This document shows positions 16,038 to 25,255 of a stretch of DNA of 64,000 nt, piece after piece. This DNA comes from Mycolicibacterium elephantis DSM 44368 (lineage in GTDB: Bacteria > Actinomycetota > Actinomycetes > Mycobacteriales > Mycobacteriaceae). Below the pieces are notes generated by a model that was given only the letters and a program-made list of their open reading frames with translations, was not told where the DNA came from and ran no database searches. Where the stretch lies: contig NZ_ATDN01000045.1 of the NCBI RefSeq assembly GCF_004014805.1, positions 124,001-188,000 of the forward strand, written 5' to 3'. Made by a program: the position numbers and the translations under genes. Numbering within the stretch: position 1 is the first letter of the stretch; the number at the start of each line of letters is the position of its first letter.

Positions 16038-17677
16038 GCTCTGTACCTACCCCCAGGGTGTCCGTCGACCTCGCCCCGACGTGTGCGGCGCGGAGCCGTG
16101 ATGGCCACGACGGCCATGTCGTCGTGTGTCCGCTCGGTTACCCACTCGGAGGTGAGCATCATCATCCGCTCGACGACTGCCTCTGCGGGCAGACCGGCAC
16201 AGTGGGCCAACGCATCGATGAGCCGCTCGTCGCCGAACATCTCCGATCCGAGCGGGCCCCCTCGCGCCTCGCTGAGTCCGTCCGTGTAGAGCAGGCACGT
16301 CTCGCCGGGCGCCAGCACGACCTCCGTCGACTGGGCCTTGAACTGTGCCAACGCGCCGACCAGCATGCCTTTCGTGTCCGCCTGTTCCACGGTTCCGTCG
16401 TTACGCAGGATCAAGGGAGGAGGATGCCCGGCGCAGGTGAGCCGCAGCGTCAACCGACCGTCACGGCGGGCGATGGACGCGAGCACCATCGTCGCGAAGC
16501 GGCGGTTGTGGGGCGACAGCAGGGCGCTGTTGAGCAGCTTGAGCACGTCTTCGTGTTGATCGGCGAGCGGCGCCAGGGCCTGCACGGTGTTGCGGATCTT
16601 GCCGCTGAGCACTGCGGCCTCCAGGCCCTTTCCGCAGACGTCGCCGAGCACCACGAGTGTCTCGCCGTTCGGGCCCGCGCCGCGGTGGACGTCGTAGAAG
16701 TCGCCGCCGACCAGCTGATGATCCTCGGAGGCGCGGTAGCCGCCGGCGAGTTCGAAGTCGTCGAGCCGATCCAGCTGCGGGGGCAGCAGATCGCGCATCA
16801 GGGTGCGGGTGATCGCCGATTGTTCGGCATACAGCTGGGCGGCGGACAGCGCCGCACCTGCGCGGGCCGCGAAAAGCCGGGCGAACAGCTCCTCGCCGTC
16901 GCTGAAGGCGGTGGCCGAGTCGCGGCGGAGCAGGACGAGTGCGCCCGCCGGAACGCCGTGACCCGGCAGCGGGGTGATGAGCACCGATCCCACCGGCTGC
17001 GTGAGGTGGCGGGGGATCAGCCAGTCGGGCATGGTCGACGGGTCGATCCAGCGCGACGGCACCGGAGGGAACCCGCGAAGCGCCTCGCTGAGGCCCGGCA
17101 CGTCGGCGGGGTCCGCGTCGACCCTGCGGTGCTCCGCGACGTCGTCCGGTCCGCTGCAGACGACGGGCAGCCGGTTTTCGCGCTCGGCGGCGACGAGGAC
17201 CGCCGCGTCCGCCAGGTGCCTGGCCGCCATCTGGACGACGGCCTCGGTGCAGCGGTCGAAGTTCAGCGACGCCATTAGCACCGCCGAGGCGTTGTCGAGG
17301 AAGGCCGCGCGCTCCCGTTCCCGTGCCAGCGCCTCGTGCGCGTCGCGCAGCGACCCGTCAGGTTCCGCGATCAACCACCAGGCGACTTCGCCCTCCGACA
17401 GCGGCGTGGGCCGAGCCGTGAACTCGCGACCGTCGAGTTCGCCCCTCGCAGGCGACAGGTCTTCACCGCCCGCCCAGTGCTCGTGGGCCTGTACCAGCCA
17501 CGACGGCGCGGCGTCGGCGAGCCGCGTGCCGATCTCGACGCCGGTCAACACGGCTTCGGTAGGGGCACTGAACGCGCGGACGATGCCGGATCGGTCGACG
17601 ACGAGCACGGGATGCGGAACGGACCCCCAGGCGACCGCATCGATCGGCCGCCCTGTCGCGGAGTTGTCCTTACTCAA
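16034..17677 (-). CDS. PAS-GAF-PP2C (SpoIIE/RsbU-type) serine phosphatase
   Basis: The 547-residue protein has an N-terminal PAS domain (about 15-110), a GAF domain (about 130-300) and a C-terminal SpoIIE/PP2C phosphatase domain (about 320-540). Metal-binding signatures are LVGGDFYDV, VLGDVCGKGLEAA, LYTDGLSEARG and THDDMAVVAI. It should dephosphorylate STAS anti-anti-sigma factors in response to a signal sensed by PAS/GAF. The whole set phosphatase, B12 domain, helical protein, STAS and MOSC is joined by 4-nt overlaps, so it is one operon starting here. Confidence 0.92.
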   Translation of the reverse strand: MSKDNSATGRPIDAVAWGSVPHPVLVVDRSGIVRAFSAPTEAVLTGVEIGTRLADAAPSWLVQAHEHWAGGEDLSPARGELDGREFTARPTPLSEGEVAWWLIAEPDGSLRDAHEALARERERAAFLDNASAVLMASLNFDRCTEAVVQMAARHLADAAVLVAAERENRLPVVCSGPDDVAEHRRVDADPADVPGLSEALRGFPPVPSRWIDPSTMPDWLIPRHLTQPVGSVLITPLPGHGVPAGALVLLRRDSATAFSDGEELFARLFAARAGAALSAAQLYAEQSAITRTLMRDLLPPQLDRLDDFELAGGYRASEDHQLVGGDFYDVHRGAGPNGETLVVLGDVCGKGLEAAVLSGKIRNTVQALAPLADQHEDVLKLLNSALLSPHNRRFATMVLASIARRDGRLTLRLTCAGHPPPLILRNDGTVEQADTKGMLVGALAQFKAQSTEVVLAPGETCLLYTDGLSEARGGPLGSEMFGDERLIDALAHCAGLPAEAVVERMMMLTSEWVTERTHDDMAVVAITAPRRTRRGEVDGHPGGRYRA

Positions 17678-17798
17678 CCGTCAGCTCCATCACCAAAAGG
17701 GTACGTGCTGAGGGGCACGAGCGGCCCCGATGTCCGTGAAGGCGATCACCGATGGGTGTTTTCCGCCGTCAGGGGACTGTCGCGCAACGGATTTCGGA

Positions 17799-18761
17799 TC
17801 AATCGCGTGGGGTGTCGCCGACCCCTGCCGCCGACGGCGTTGCAGAGCGCATCACGTGACGGCGATACCACCGCCGACCATGCCAGCGCTGATAGTGCCA
17901 AACCACAGTCGGCAGCGGTCCCCGCGGGTGCAGCCAGAACCTGTTCGGCGGATCGAGTAACGGTGCGCGGCGGCCGATTTCGATCTCGCCGAGGACGACG
18001 CCCTCGCCCTGCTCGGCGGGGCGCTCCGCGATCACTTCTCCGCGCGCATCGGTGATGAGCGTCGCGCCCTCGAAATGCCCCCGGTAGCGCATCGGCAACA
18101 ACGGCATGGGGCACGTCAATGCGCCTGCGTGTGCGGCATGCACCACCGGCGCCCCGACATACTTGGCGAACGACGCCGCCGCGAGGCGGGCCGTCGCGGC
18201 GTTGCCGCGTTCCCAGCGGTCGAACACGAACCGAGGCGGCCACGGCGGGATGGACCACCAGCCCGAGCCGGTCATCACCAGGTCGACGCGCGACCGCAGC
18301 CGCTTGACCGTGCCGGTACGCATCAGCTCCCAGCACACCGCCGCGCCGACGTCGTGGTCGTTCACGTGAAACACGCCGTCGTCGTGGCCGCCGACGTAAA
18401 AGGCGTTCTCCCACATGGTGGGCAGATCCTTGTCGTGTCGGCCCACCACCCCGCCGGCGTCGGCGGCGAGGTAGGCGTTACGCACGTGCCCGTCGGCGTC
18501 TCGGCACAGGAACGAACCGCCGACCAGCGCGCCGTGCCGGCGGGCCAGGGCGGTGAGCAACTCGGTCGCCTTGCCGTCCGGAGGCAGGGCAGCGTCCTTC
18601 AACGCGTCGACGAACCCGATGCCGGTGGTGAAGAACTCGGGGAGCGCGATGACTCGGGCGCCGGCGCGACCCGCTTCGTCGGCGAGGCGTTCGCAGGCGG
18701 CGAGGTTGGCGTCCACGTCGCCCACAACCGCCTCGAGTTGAATCGCCGCTGCCAAAACCAC
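17799..18761 (-). CDS. Carbon-nitrogen hydrolase (nitrilase superfamily)
   Basis: The 320-residue amidase/nitrilase-fold protein has the complete Glu-Lys-Cys triad: Glu in ALPEFF, Lys in RHDKDLP and Cys in AAVCWELMR. The active site is intact, so it should hydrolyse an amide or related bond. A C-terminal extension rich in Trp, Arg and His (YQRWHGRRWYRRHV) is beyond the usual fold. The substrate is unknown. It is a stand-alone minus-strand gene 49 bp downstream of the LigD-type polymerase gene. Confidence 0.85.
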   Translation of the reverse strand: MVLAAAIQLEAVVGDVDANLAACERLADEAGRAGARVIALPEFFTTGIGFVDALKDAALPPDGKATELLTALARRHGALVGGSFLCRDADGHVRNAYLAADAGGVVGRHDKDLPTMWENAFYVGGHDDGVFHVNDHDVGAAVCWELMRTGTVKRLRSRVDLVMTGSGWWSIPPWPPRFVFDRWERGNAATARLAAASFAKYVGAPVVHAAHAGALTCPMPLLPMRYRGHFEGATLITDARGEVIAERPAEQGEGVVLGEIEIGRRAPLLDPPNRFWLHPRGPLPTVVWHYQRWHGRRWYRRHVMRSATPSAAGVGDTPRD

Positions 18762-18809
18762 ACGTCAACGCTACCCGAGGCCCACTGCTGTGCCCCAGGG
18801 CCACCGGTG

Positions 18810-19766
18810 TCAGGTCCCTTTTCGACGTGCCCTGGCGCGGCGCTTGCCTTCGTGCATCGCGGCCACCCGAGCGACCGGGATCGTGCGGCCGTGCTCGATC
18901 AGCTCGTGCGGAAGCGGTTGCGGTGCCGGCATGGTCTCGGCCCACGGATCGCGGCCGGCGAGAGCATCGATGGCGGTGTGCACCGTGAAATCGGTTGGGG
19001 CGATGCCGTCCAAGTCCGACCACGCCAGCGGAAACGACACCGGCGTGCCGGGCCGCAGCCGAGGACTGTACGCGGCGACGACGGTCGCCCCGCCTGCCCG
19101 CGTCGAATCCACGAAGACCTTTCCCGCCCGGTCCCCCACGATGAAAGCCGTTGTCGCCGTGGCAGGATCGAGAGCCTCCGCCCGTGCGGCAAGCGCGCGA
19201 GTGGCCGCGGCGACGTCGTCGACCGGCGCGCTGTCGTCGACCGGTACGAACACGTGCAGGCCCTTTGCGCCGCTGGTCTTGACAGCGCCGGTCAGACCGG
19301 CATCGGCCAGGCCCTGACGCACCAGGTGCGCGGTGGCGACGACCGCGGCGAAGTCGCCTCCTGGGGGCGGGTCGAGGTCCAGCACCAGATGCGTGGGCCG
19401 GTAGATGTCGTCGGCCAGACCCAGCGCCGGGTGGTACTCGACGGCGCGCTGGTTGGCCAGCCACAGCAGCGTGCGGCGATCGTCGCACACCGGATAACGG
19501 ACGTGTCGTTGTGAGGATTCGGCCCAGATCGACACCGTGCGCACCCAGTCGGGGGTGTACTTGGGCACGTTCTTCTGCATGAACGGATCACGCCCCCGCA
19601 GGATGCGCAGCACGGTGAGCGGGCGCCCGGCCAACCCGGGCAGCATCCGTTCGGCGACCGCGTCGAGGTAGTCGACCAGGTCCCGCTTCGTCGCCCCCGC
19701 GTCGGGGCTGAGCGGTTGATCCAGGTTGGTCAGATCGACTCCGGCGCGTTGCTCGCCAGCACTCAT
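18810..19766 (-). CDS. LigD-type polymerase (PolDom) primase-polymerase
   Basis: The 318-residue protein is the archaeo-eukaryotic primase-type polymerase domain found in LigD. Catalytic blocks are VLDLDPP (metal-binding DxD), TSGAKGLHVFVP and the late SFPLAWSDLDG. It has no ligase or nuclease domain, so it corresponds to the stand-alone mycobacterial PolD proteins that fill gaps with ribo- or deoxynucleotides during repair. ATG 19766 (MSAGEQRAG) is preferred; a longer start at 19805 adds 13 unlikely residues. Confidence 0.85.
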   Translation of the reverse strand: MSAGEQRAGVDLTNLDQPLSPDAGATKRDLVDYLDAVAERMLPGLAGRPLTVLRILRGRDPFMQKNVPKYTPDWVRTVSIWAESSQRHVRYPVCDDRRTLLWLANQRAVEYHPALGLADDIYRPTHLVLDLDPPPGGDFAAVVATAHLVRQGLADAGLTGAVKTSGAKGLHVFVPVDDSAPVDDVAAATRALAARAEALDPATATTAFIVGDRAGKVFVDSTRAGGATVVAAYSPRLRPGTPVSFPLAWSDLDGIAPTDFTVHTAIDALAGRDPWAETMPAPQPLPHELIEHGRTIPVARVAAMHEGKRRARARRKGT

Positions 19767-19805
19767 CTCCCGCACGTTACCCCGGCACGGCGGGGCCTGG
19801 ATCAA

Positions 19806-20978
19806 TCAGAACGCGATGACGCCGCGGATGTTGTTGCCCGCGCGCAGATCCTTCATCGCCTCGTTGATGTCGTCCAGCTTGTACTGCTTCGTGATCAGCT
19901 CGTCGAGCTTGATAGTGCCCGCCTCGTACATCGACAGCAGTTTCGGCATCGCGTCGCGCGGGTTCATCTCGCCGTAGAGCACACCCTTTAGCGTCTTACA
20001 CGAGCTGACCATGTCGGGAAGGCTCAGCGGGACCATCAGGTCGCTGACCTTCGCCATGCCGGTCAGCACACAGGTGCCGCCCTTGCGCAGAAGCAGCATC
20101 GCCGTCAGCACGAGGTCCGGCGGCACCACACCAGGGGTCAGCACGACGCGGTCGGCCATGACACCCCAGGTGATGTCCTTGACCAGTTCCAGGGCGGCGC
20201 CCGCATCGACGGCGGTGTGTGTCGCACCGAAGGTGGGTGCGATCTCGCGTTTGAACTCGTTCGGGTCGACGGCGACGATGTGCTTGGCGCCGGCCACCTT
20301 CGCCCCCTGGACGGCGTTCATGCCGATTCCGCCGACGCCGACGACGACGACGGTGTCACCCGGCTCGGTCCCGGCGGCGACTGAGCCGGAGCCGAAACCC
20401 GTTGTCACACCGCAGGAAACCAGGGAGGCGGCTTCCAGAGGGATCCAGTCGTTGATCTTGACGAGGGACCGCTCGGAGGCGACGACGTACTCGGAGAAGG
20501 TGCCGACCTGCATCATCGCCATCAGGTCCTCGTCGCCGTCGGGACCGGACACGTGCCGCCGGCAGGTGCCGTCGGTCGTCATCGCCTTGCTGTAGAGGTC
20601 GGCGCCGACGTCGCAGATATAGGTGTACCCGCTGGCGCACCAGCGGCAGCTGCCACAGGCCGGCAGAAACGAGATGGCCACGTGGTCACCGGGCTTGAGC
20701 GCCTTGACCTCGGGGCCGACGCTTTCGACGATGCCCGATCCCTCGTGTCCGCCGAGCATCGGGAACCACTCGGGCACCGGCACGCCGGAAGCCCGCATCA
20801 TCTCCTCCATGTCGGGGCTCGGGACGCTGTCGCCGGTGTAGAAATGTTCGTCCGAGTGGCAGATGCCGGCGTAGGCCATCTTGACCAGAACCTCACCGGC
20901 GCGGGGCGGGTCCAGCTCGACGTCGGTGACTTCCCAGTCGACACCTACGCCGCGCAGTACGGCCGCTCGTGATTTCAT
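19806..20978 (-). CDS. NDMA-dependent-type zinc alcohol dehydrogenase (Rxyl_3153 family)
   Basis: The 390-residue MDR dehydrogenase has a catalytic zinc site (GICHSDEHF, GGHEGSGIVESVG), a structural zinc loop (CGSCRWCASGYTYIC) and a nucleotide loop (VVGVGGIGMNAVQGA). Length and insertions fit the nicotinoprotein NDMA-dependent family, whose members hold NAD tightly and often depend on mycofactocin. It overlaps the aldehyde dehydrogenase stop by four bases (ATGA), with AGGAG upstream. Together they would oxidise an alcohol to aldehyde and then to acid. The mycofactocin link is inference. Confidence 0.88.
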   Translation of the reverse strand: MKSRAAVLRGVGVDWEVTDVELDPPRAGEVLVKMAYAGICHSDEHFYTGDSVPSPDMEEMMRASGVPVPEWFPMLGGHEGSGIVESVGPEVKALKPGDHVAISFLPACGSCRWCASGYTYICDVGADLYSKAMTTDGTCRRHVSGPDGDEDLMAMMQVGTFSEYVVASERSLVKINDWIPLEAASLVSCGVTTGFGSGSVAAGTEPGDTVVVVGVGGIGMNAVQGAKVAGAKHIVAVDPNEFKREIAPTFGATHTAVDAGAALELVKDITWGVMADRVVLTPGVVPPDLVLTAMLLLRKGGTCVLTGMAKVSDLMVPLSLPDMVSSCKTLKGVLYGEMNPRDAMPKLLSMYEAGTIKLDELITKQYKLDDINEAMKDLRAGNNIRGVIAF

Positions 20979-22450
20979 CGGGTCTCCTTTGGCCAGCCGA
21001 CGGTCTTGGTTTCGGTGAAGATCTCGAGGCCCTCGATGCCGCACTGCCGTCCGATACCGGATTGCTTGTAGCCGCCGAAGGGGGCGTCGGCGCCGTACCA
21101 CAGACCGCCGTTGATGCCCAGGGTCCCGGTGCGGATCCGGCCGGCGACGGACTTGGCCCGATCGAGATCGTTGGCGAACACCACGCCGGACAGGCCGTAG
21201 ATGGAGTCGTTGGCGATGCGCACCGCATCGTCGTCGTCGTCGAATCCGATGACGGACAGCACCGGCCCGAAGATCTCCTCCTGTGCAATCGTCATCCGGT
21301 TGTCCACGTCAGCGAAAACCGTTGGCTCGACGAAGAACCCCTTCGGTAGGTGCGCGGGAATGTTGCCGCCGGTGACCAGCCGGGCGCCCTCCTGCTTGCC
21401 TTTCTCGATATCGCCCATCACCCGGTCCTGCTGGCGTCTCGACACCTGAGGACCTTGCAGCACCGACGGGTCGGTGGGGTCGCCGTACTTGTTCTTCTCC
21501 ATCGCGACCTTGACGATCTCGACGGCCTCGGCATGTCGGGAATTAGGCACCAGCAGCCGGGTCGGCATGGCGCAGCCCTGTCCGGCGTGCATCGAGACGA
21601 ACGCACTGCCGCCCACCGACGCGCTGATGTCGCCGTCGTCGTCGAGCACGAGATATACCGACTTGCCGCCGAGTTCCAGAAAGGTCGGCTTGACGGTGTC
21701 CGCAGCGGCCTTCATGATGCGCCGCCCGGTCGCCGTCGACCCGGTGAAGGCCACCATGTCGACCAGCGGGGAGGTCGACAGAACCTCGCCGACGAGGTGG
21801 TCCGAGGAGGTGACGATGTTGATCACCCCGGGTGGGATGTCGGTCTGCTCGGCGATGATCCGGCCGATGCGGGTGGCGTTCCACGGGGTGTCGGGTGCCG
21901 GCTTGAGCACCGTGGTGTTGCCCATGGCGAGGATCGGCCCGAGCTTGTTGAGGATGATCTCCAGCGGGAAGTTCCACGGCGTGATGACGCCGACGACACC
22001 GATGGGTTCCTTCCAGACTTCGCGTTCGGCGAGCGTGCCCATGCCGAACGCGTCTTTGTCGGGAAGCGTTCTCTTCCATTGGAACTGGCTGATCATGTCG
22101 GCCGGCCAGCTCAAGGCGTCCCTGAGCGGCACGTCGAGCTGTGGTCCGAAGGTGCTCAGGAGGGGGCAACCGGCTTCCGCGATGAGTTCGCCGCGGAGTT
22201 CCTCACGTTCGGCCTCGAGCGCCGCCTGCAGTTGACGAAGCCCGGCGGCCCTGGCCTCGCCGTCGCGCGACCAGTCGGTGTGGTCGAACGCGTGCCGGGC
22301 GGCCGCCACGGCGCGTTCCATGTCGGCGCGGGTGCCGTCGGCGGTACCACCGAGAACCTCCTCGGTCGCCGGGTTGATGTTGTCGAACTGGCGGCCCGTC
22401 TCGGATTCGACGAGCTTGCCGTCGATGAGCATGCGCGATTCGTGTGTCAC
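20975..22450 (-). CDS. Aldehyde dehydrogenase
   Basis: The 491-residue NAD(P)-dependent enzyme has ITPWNFPLEIILNKLGPI with the catalytic Asn, the nucleotide motif FTGSTATGRRIM, FLELGGKS with the general base Glu, and the catalytic Cys within MHAGQGCAMPTR. C-terminal EEIFGPVLSVI and PFGGYKQSGIGRQ are standard. GTG 22450 follows GAAGGA at 6 nt, better than the longer start at 22489 that overlaps the upstream SDR. It is the middle gene of an SDR-ALDH-ADH operon. Confidence 0.93.
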   Translation of the reverse strand: MTHESRMLIDGKLVESETGRQFDNINPATEEVLGGTADGTRADMERAVAAARHAFDHTDWSRDGEARAAGLRQLQAALEAEREELRGELIAEAGCPLLSTFGPQLDVPLRDALSWPADMISQFQWKRTLPDKDAFGMGTLAEREVWKEPIGVVGVITPWNFPLEIILNKLGPILAMGNTTVLKPAPDTPWNATRIGRIIAEQTDIPPGVINIVTSSDHLVGEVLSTSPLVDMVAFTGSTATGRRIMKAAADTVKPTFLELGGKSVYLVLDDDGDISASVGGSAFVSMHAGQGCAMPTRLLVPNSRHAEAVEIVKVAMEKNKYGDPTDPSVLQGPQVSRRQQDRVMGDIEKGKQEGARLVTGGNIPAHLPKGFFVEPTVFADVDNRMTIAQEEIFGPVLSVIGFDDDDDAVRIANDSIYGLSGVVFANDLDRAKSVAGRIRTGTLGINGGLWYGADAPFGGYKQSGIGRQCGIEGLEIFTETKTVGWPKETR

Positions 22451-22460
22451 CGAAAGTCCT

Positions 22461-23249
22461 TCACCACTGCCGAAGTTCGGCCACCGCACCAGAGGGCCGC
22501 GGAGCCAGGGTCAGGTTGGGGATGAAACTGCTGTTGCCGCAACGAAGTACGGAGTCGACGACGTCGACGAGGTGGTCGGCCTCGACAAGACCGCCTTGCA
22601 TGTAGCCGTTCTCCATCCAGAACCGGATGGCGTTCTCCAGCGCCTCGGGGTCCCACGCCTTGTTGAACTCGGTCTGCGAGTCCCCTTCACCGCCGAAGCA
22701 GTCGCCGACGGCCAGGCGGGTGAACCCGATGTTCGGATGTTCGATGCGCCAGGCCTCGACCAGCTTGTCCAGGGCGGCCTTGGACACGGCATACGCTCCG
22801 AGGAGCGGCCACGGAGCCGAGTATGACGCGCTCAGCGACGACAAGTACACCGCCGAACCGGCGGCGGCCGCGAGGTGCGGTGCAGCCGCTGCGGTGATGA
22901 GCGATGCGCCGGTGACATTGGTGGCGAACAGGTTCGCCCATTGCTCGGCGGTCACCTGGGTCAGCGGGGCGAGGACGCCGACACCGGTGGTGTAGACGAG
23001 TGCGTCCAGACCGCCGAAGTTCTCGACGACGGTCTCCATGGCGCTCTGGCAGGCGGCGCCGTCGGTGACGTCGCACGCAACCGCCGCCGACCCGTTGCCC
23101 GCCTCCTCGGCTGCCTTCTCGAGGCGGTCACGGCGTCGCGCGAGGAAGGCGACCTTGGCGCCCTTCTGCGCCAGCCCGATGCCGATGCAACGACCCAGAC
23201 CGGCGGACGCCCCGACTACGGCAACGCGCAGTGGTGGCGCGTCTGACAT
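22461..23249 (-). CDS. SDR family oxidoreductase
   Basis: The 262-residue SDR has the nucleotide loop VGASAGLGRCIG, VACDVTD, a degenerate NNAG position (YTTGVGV), the catalytic Ser in SLSASYS and YAVSK. It is the first gene of the operon with the aldehyde and alcohol dehydrogenases, starting 5 nt after AAGGAG. Its promoter region holds the palindrome at 23315-23330. The missing canonical Asn of NNAG is seen in some atypical SDRs. The substrate is unknown. Confidence 0.87.
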   Translation of the reverse strand: MSDAPPLRVAVVGASAGLGRCIGIGLAQKGAKVAFLARRRDRLEKAAEEAGNGSAAVACDVTDGAACQSAMETVVENFGGLDALVYTTGVGVLAPLTQVTAEQWANLFATNVTGASLITAAAAPHLAAAAGSAVYLSSLSASYSAPWPLLGAYAVSKAALDKLVEAWRIEHPNIGFTRLAVGDCFGGEGDSQTEFNKAWDPEALENAIRFWMENGYMQGGLVEADHLVDVVDSVLRCGNSSFIPNLTLAPRPSGAVAELRQW

Positions 23250-23314
23250 CAGATCTCCTTGCGAGCGGGGTGAAGAAACATTATCAGTCCGGTAGAAGAA
23301 CCATAATCAATAAT

Positions 23315-23330
23315 GGAAATGCACATTTCC
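23315..23330. promoter_or_regulatory. Palindrome GGAAATG-CA-CATTTCC, putative operator
   Basis: A perfect 7-2-7 inverted repeat lies 66-81 bp upstream of the SDR-ALDH-ADH operon and 38 bp beyond the TetR gene's stop. It may be the operator for that operon. It does not resemble the TetR operator at 24013-24037, so a different regulator may bind. Confidence 0.4.
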
Positions 23331-23367
23331 GGCTGAGGGCAGTGGTCATCGCTCATGAAACTCAGCC

Positions 23368-24009
23368 CTACTTCCGTACGACGTCGCGGGGCTCGGTCGC
23401 GAAGCTCAGCAGGAGCCGGTCGAGTATCCGCGCCGCGCGGGCGCGGGCCCGCCCCGGACTCTTGGCATGTGCCACCAGAAGCGCGCCCTCCTCCAGCGAC
23501 GCGACCAGCATGTGCGTCAACTCGGCAACGGGCAGGTCGTCGATGTTGCCTTCGGCGATGGCATTGCGCACCATCTCGTCGATCAGCGCGATGCTGTTTT
23601 CTTCCTGGATCGCGCGCAGTGTCCGCCAGCCCAGTACGACAGGGCCGTCGACCAGCATGATGCGCTGCACTTCGGGTTCGAGCGCTGACTCGAGGAAGCC
23701 GTGCAGGCCGGCGCAGAGCCGTTCCCACGAGTCGGCACCCGGTGGCGGGGACGCGAGCGACCGCAATGTGAGGTCGCGTTCGACCTCCTCGAACACCGCG
23801 CGGAAAAGCTCGGCCTTGTCCTTGAAATGGTGGTAGAAGGCACCGCGGGTACCGACGCCGGAGGTCGTGACCAAGTCGCCGATGCTGGTGTTGAAGAAGC
23901 CCTTCTCGACGAACAGCGTGCGACCCGCGTCGATGAGGTCGCGGCGGGTCTGGTCTCCGCGCGCCCGTCGTTCGGAGTCTGTTCCGCCGCGCTTGGCCAT
24001 GGCGAGCAT
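23368..24009 (-). CDS. TetR-family transcriptional regulator
   Basis: The 213-residue repressor has an N-terminal helix-turn-helix (LIDAGRTLFVEKGFFNTSIGDLVTTSGVGTRGAFYHHFKDKAEL) and a divergent ligand domain. Start candidates are ATG 24009 and ATG 24000. A TACAAT -10-like element on the minus strand (24025-24030) would give a leader of only a few bases. It is divergent from the binding-protein gene at 24041, and the 31-bp intergenic space is filled by a palindrome, so it very probably represses both. Confidence 0.92.
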   Translation of the reverse strand: MLAMAKRGGTDSERRARGDQTRRDLIDAGRTLFVEKGFFNTSIGDLVTTSGVGTRGAFYHHFKDKAELFRAVFEEVERDLTLRSLASPPPGADSWERLCAGLHGFLESALEPEVQRIMLVDGPVVLGWRTLRAIQEENSIALIDEMVRNAIAEGNIDDLPVAELTHMLVASLEEGALLVAHAKSPGRARARAARILDRLLLSFATEPRDVVRK

Positions 24010-24012
24010 GGT

Positions 24013-24037
24013 AGCAACCTGCATATTGTATGTTGCT
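24013..24037. promoter_or_regulatory. TetR operator AGCAAC-N13-GTTGCT between divergent genes
   Basis: Perfect 6-bp arms at 24013-24018 and 24032-24037 flank a partly symmetrical AT-rich centre. The centre contains -10-like elements for both directions (TACAAT on minus, TATGTT at 24029-24034 on plus). Binding would block both promoters at once. Confidence 0.7.
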
Positions 24038-24040
24038 GGA

Positions 24041-25189
24041 ATGGCAGACGAAGGTGTTCGCGCGTACGGCTCGGTTGCCCCGCTGAAAGTCGGCCTGCTC
24101 AACGACTATCCGACCAGGTCCGGCACCGACGACGACACGCTGGACACGCTGCGGTTGGTTTTCGATGAAGCGGTCGCGGCAGGGGTGGTCGACCGGCCGA
24201 TCGAGGTGGTCAGGCGCGACGTCATCGGCCTGCCGAACGGCACCTACCACGCCGTCGAACGCGGGTATGACGAGCTGGTGGCCGAAGGCTGCCTGGCCAT
24301 CTTCGGCCCTTACGTGTCAGACAACGCGGTGCCGCTGACCGCGCACGCCGACCGGGTGGCCAAGGTTCCGAACATCATCCTGTCGGGGTCGGAGGGGGCG
24401 CTCGGCGAGTGGACGTTCGCACTCAACAACGGGTCGATGCCCGAGGAGCCGGTGATGCTCGCCGCGGTGATGCTCGGTGACGGCCGGTCGCGCATCGCGA
24501 TCGCCTACGAGGCGTCGCTGATCGGCAAGGAGTACCTCGCGTTTGCCGAAAAGGCGTACTCCGCCGCGGGTTTGAAGATCGTGACCACGGCTGCCATCCC
24601 CCAGGTCGAAGCCGACAAGGCAGCGGTCGTCGCCGAACTTCGCGCCGCCGACCCCGACGCCCTCGTGCACGTGGGTTTCGGTCACGGACTGTGGGGCTTT
24701 TCGGATGCGCTGGAGGCCGCGGGCTGGGATCCGCCGCGCTACACCACCACCGCCTTCGAGATGGCGCACATCAACGCCGAGTGGATGCGGCAGTTGCGCG
24801 GCTGGACCGGCTTGGACAGCTACGACGAACGCAACGTCGTCGGCCAGGCCTTCCTCGACCGGTTCGAGGCGCGCTACGGCCGTCGTCCTACGCATTCGAT
24901 GCCGGGCCTGTGCCACGACGTCGCAACCGTGATCGCTCGAGGTTTGGCGGCGGCGCGTCCGTTGACCGGCGAGGGCGTGAAGGAGGGTATCGAGCAGGTG
25001 AAGCTCGTGCCGTCGGCCAGCGGAGCGCCGGGAACGTTCTTGCGGTTCGGTCGCTATATCAGGCAGGGCTGGCTGGGCTCCGATTACCTGATCGCGCGTC
25101 GGATACTGCCGGACGGAAGCCGGCACGTATTCCACGCGGCGCCGAGTGACAACATCGCACGCGCGGTCGGTGCGGGTGCCGTCCGCTAG
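24041..25189 (+). CDS. Periplasmic-binding-fold protein without signal peptide (Peripla_BP_6)
   Basis: The 382-residue protein has the branched-chain amino acid ABC substrate-binding fold (LKVGLLNDYP, GCLAIFGPYVSDNAVPL, RIAIAYEASLIGKEYLAFAEKAY). No signal peptide or lipobox is present, so it should be cytoplasmic. No ABC permease or ATPase is near. It may sense a ligand inside the cell, as AmiC-type proteins do, or bind a pathway intermediate. Transcription is probably leaderless, as the TATGTT element ends 7 nt before the ATG. It is divergent from and likely controlled by the TetR regulator. Confidence 0.82.
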   Translation: MADEGVRAYGSVAPLKVGLLNDYPTRSGTDDDTLDTLRLVFDEAVAAGVVDRPIEVVRRDVIGLPNGTYHAVERGYDELVAEGCLAIFGPYVSDNAVPLTAHADRVAKVPNIILSGSEGALGEWTFALNNGSMPEEPVMLAAVMLGDGRSRIAIAYEASLIGKEYLAFAEKAYSAAGLKIVTTAAIPQVEADKAAVVAELRAADPDALVHVGFGHGLWGFSDALEAAGWDPPRYTTTAFEMAHINAEWMRQLRGWTGLDSYDERNVVGQAFLDRFEARYGRRPTHSMPGLCHDVATVIARGLAAARPLTGEGVKEGIEQVKLVPSASGAPGTFLRFGRYIRQGWLGSDYLIARRILPDGSRHVFHAAPSDNIARAVGAGAVR

Positions 25190-25255
25190 CGACCTCCGAC
25201 GGGAAACGTGATGGTTGAACCGCAGCCGATCCGTCCAGATTGAGGGAGTGTCGGG

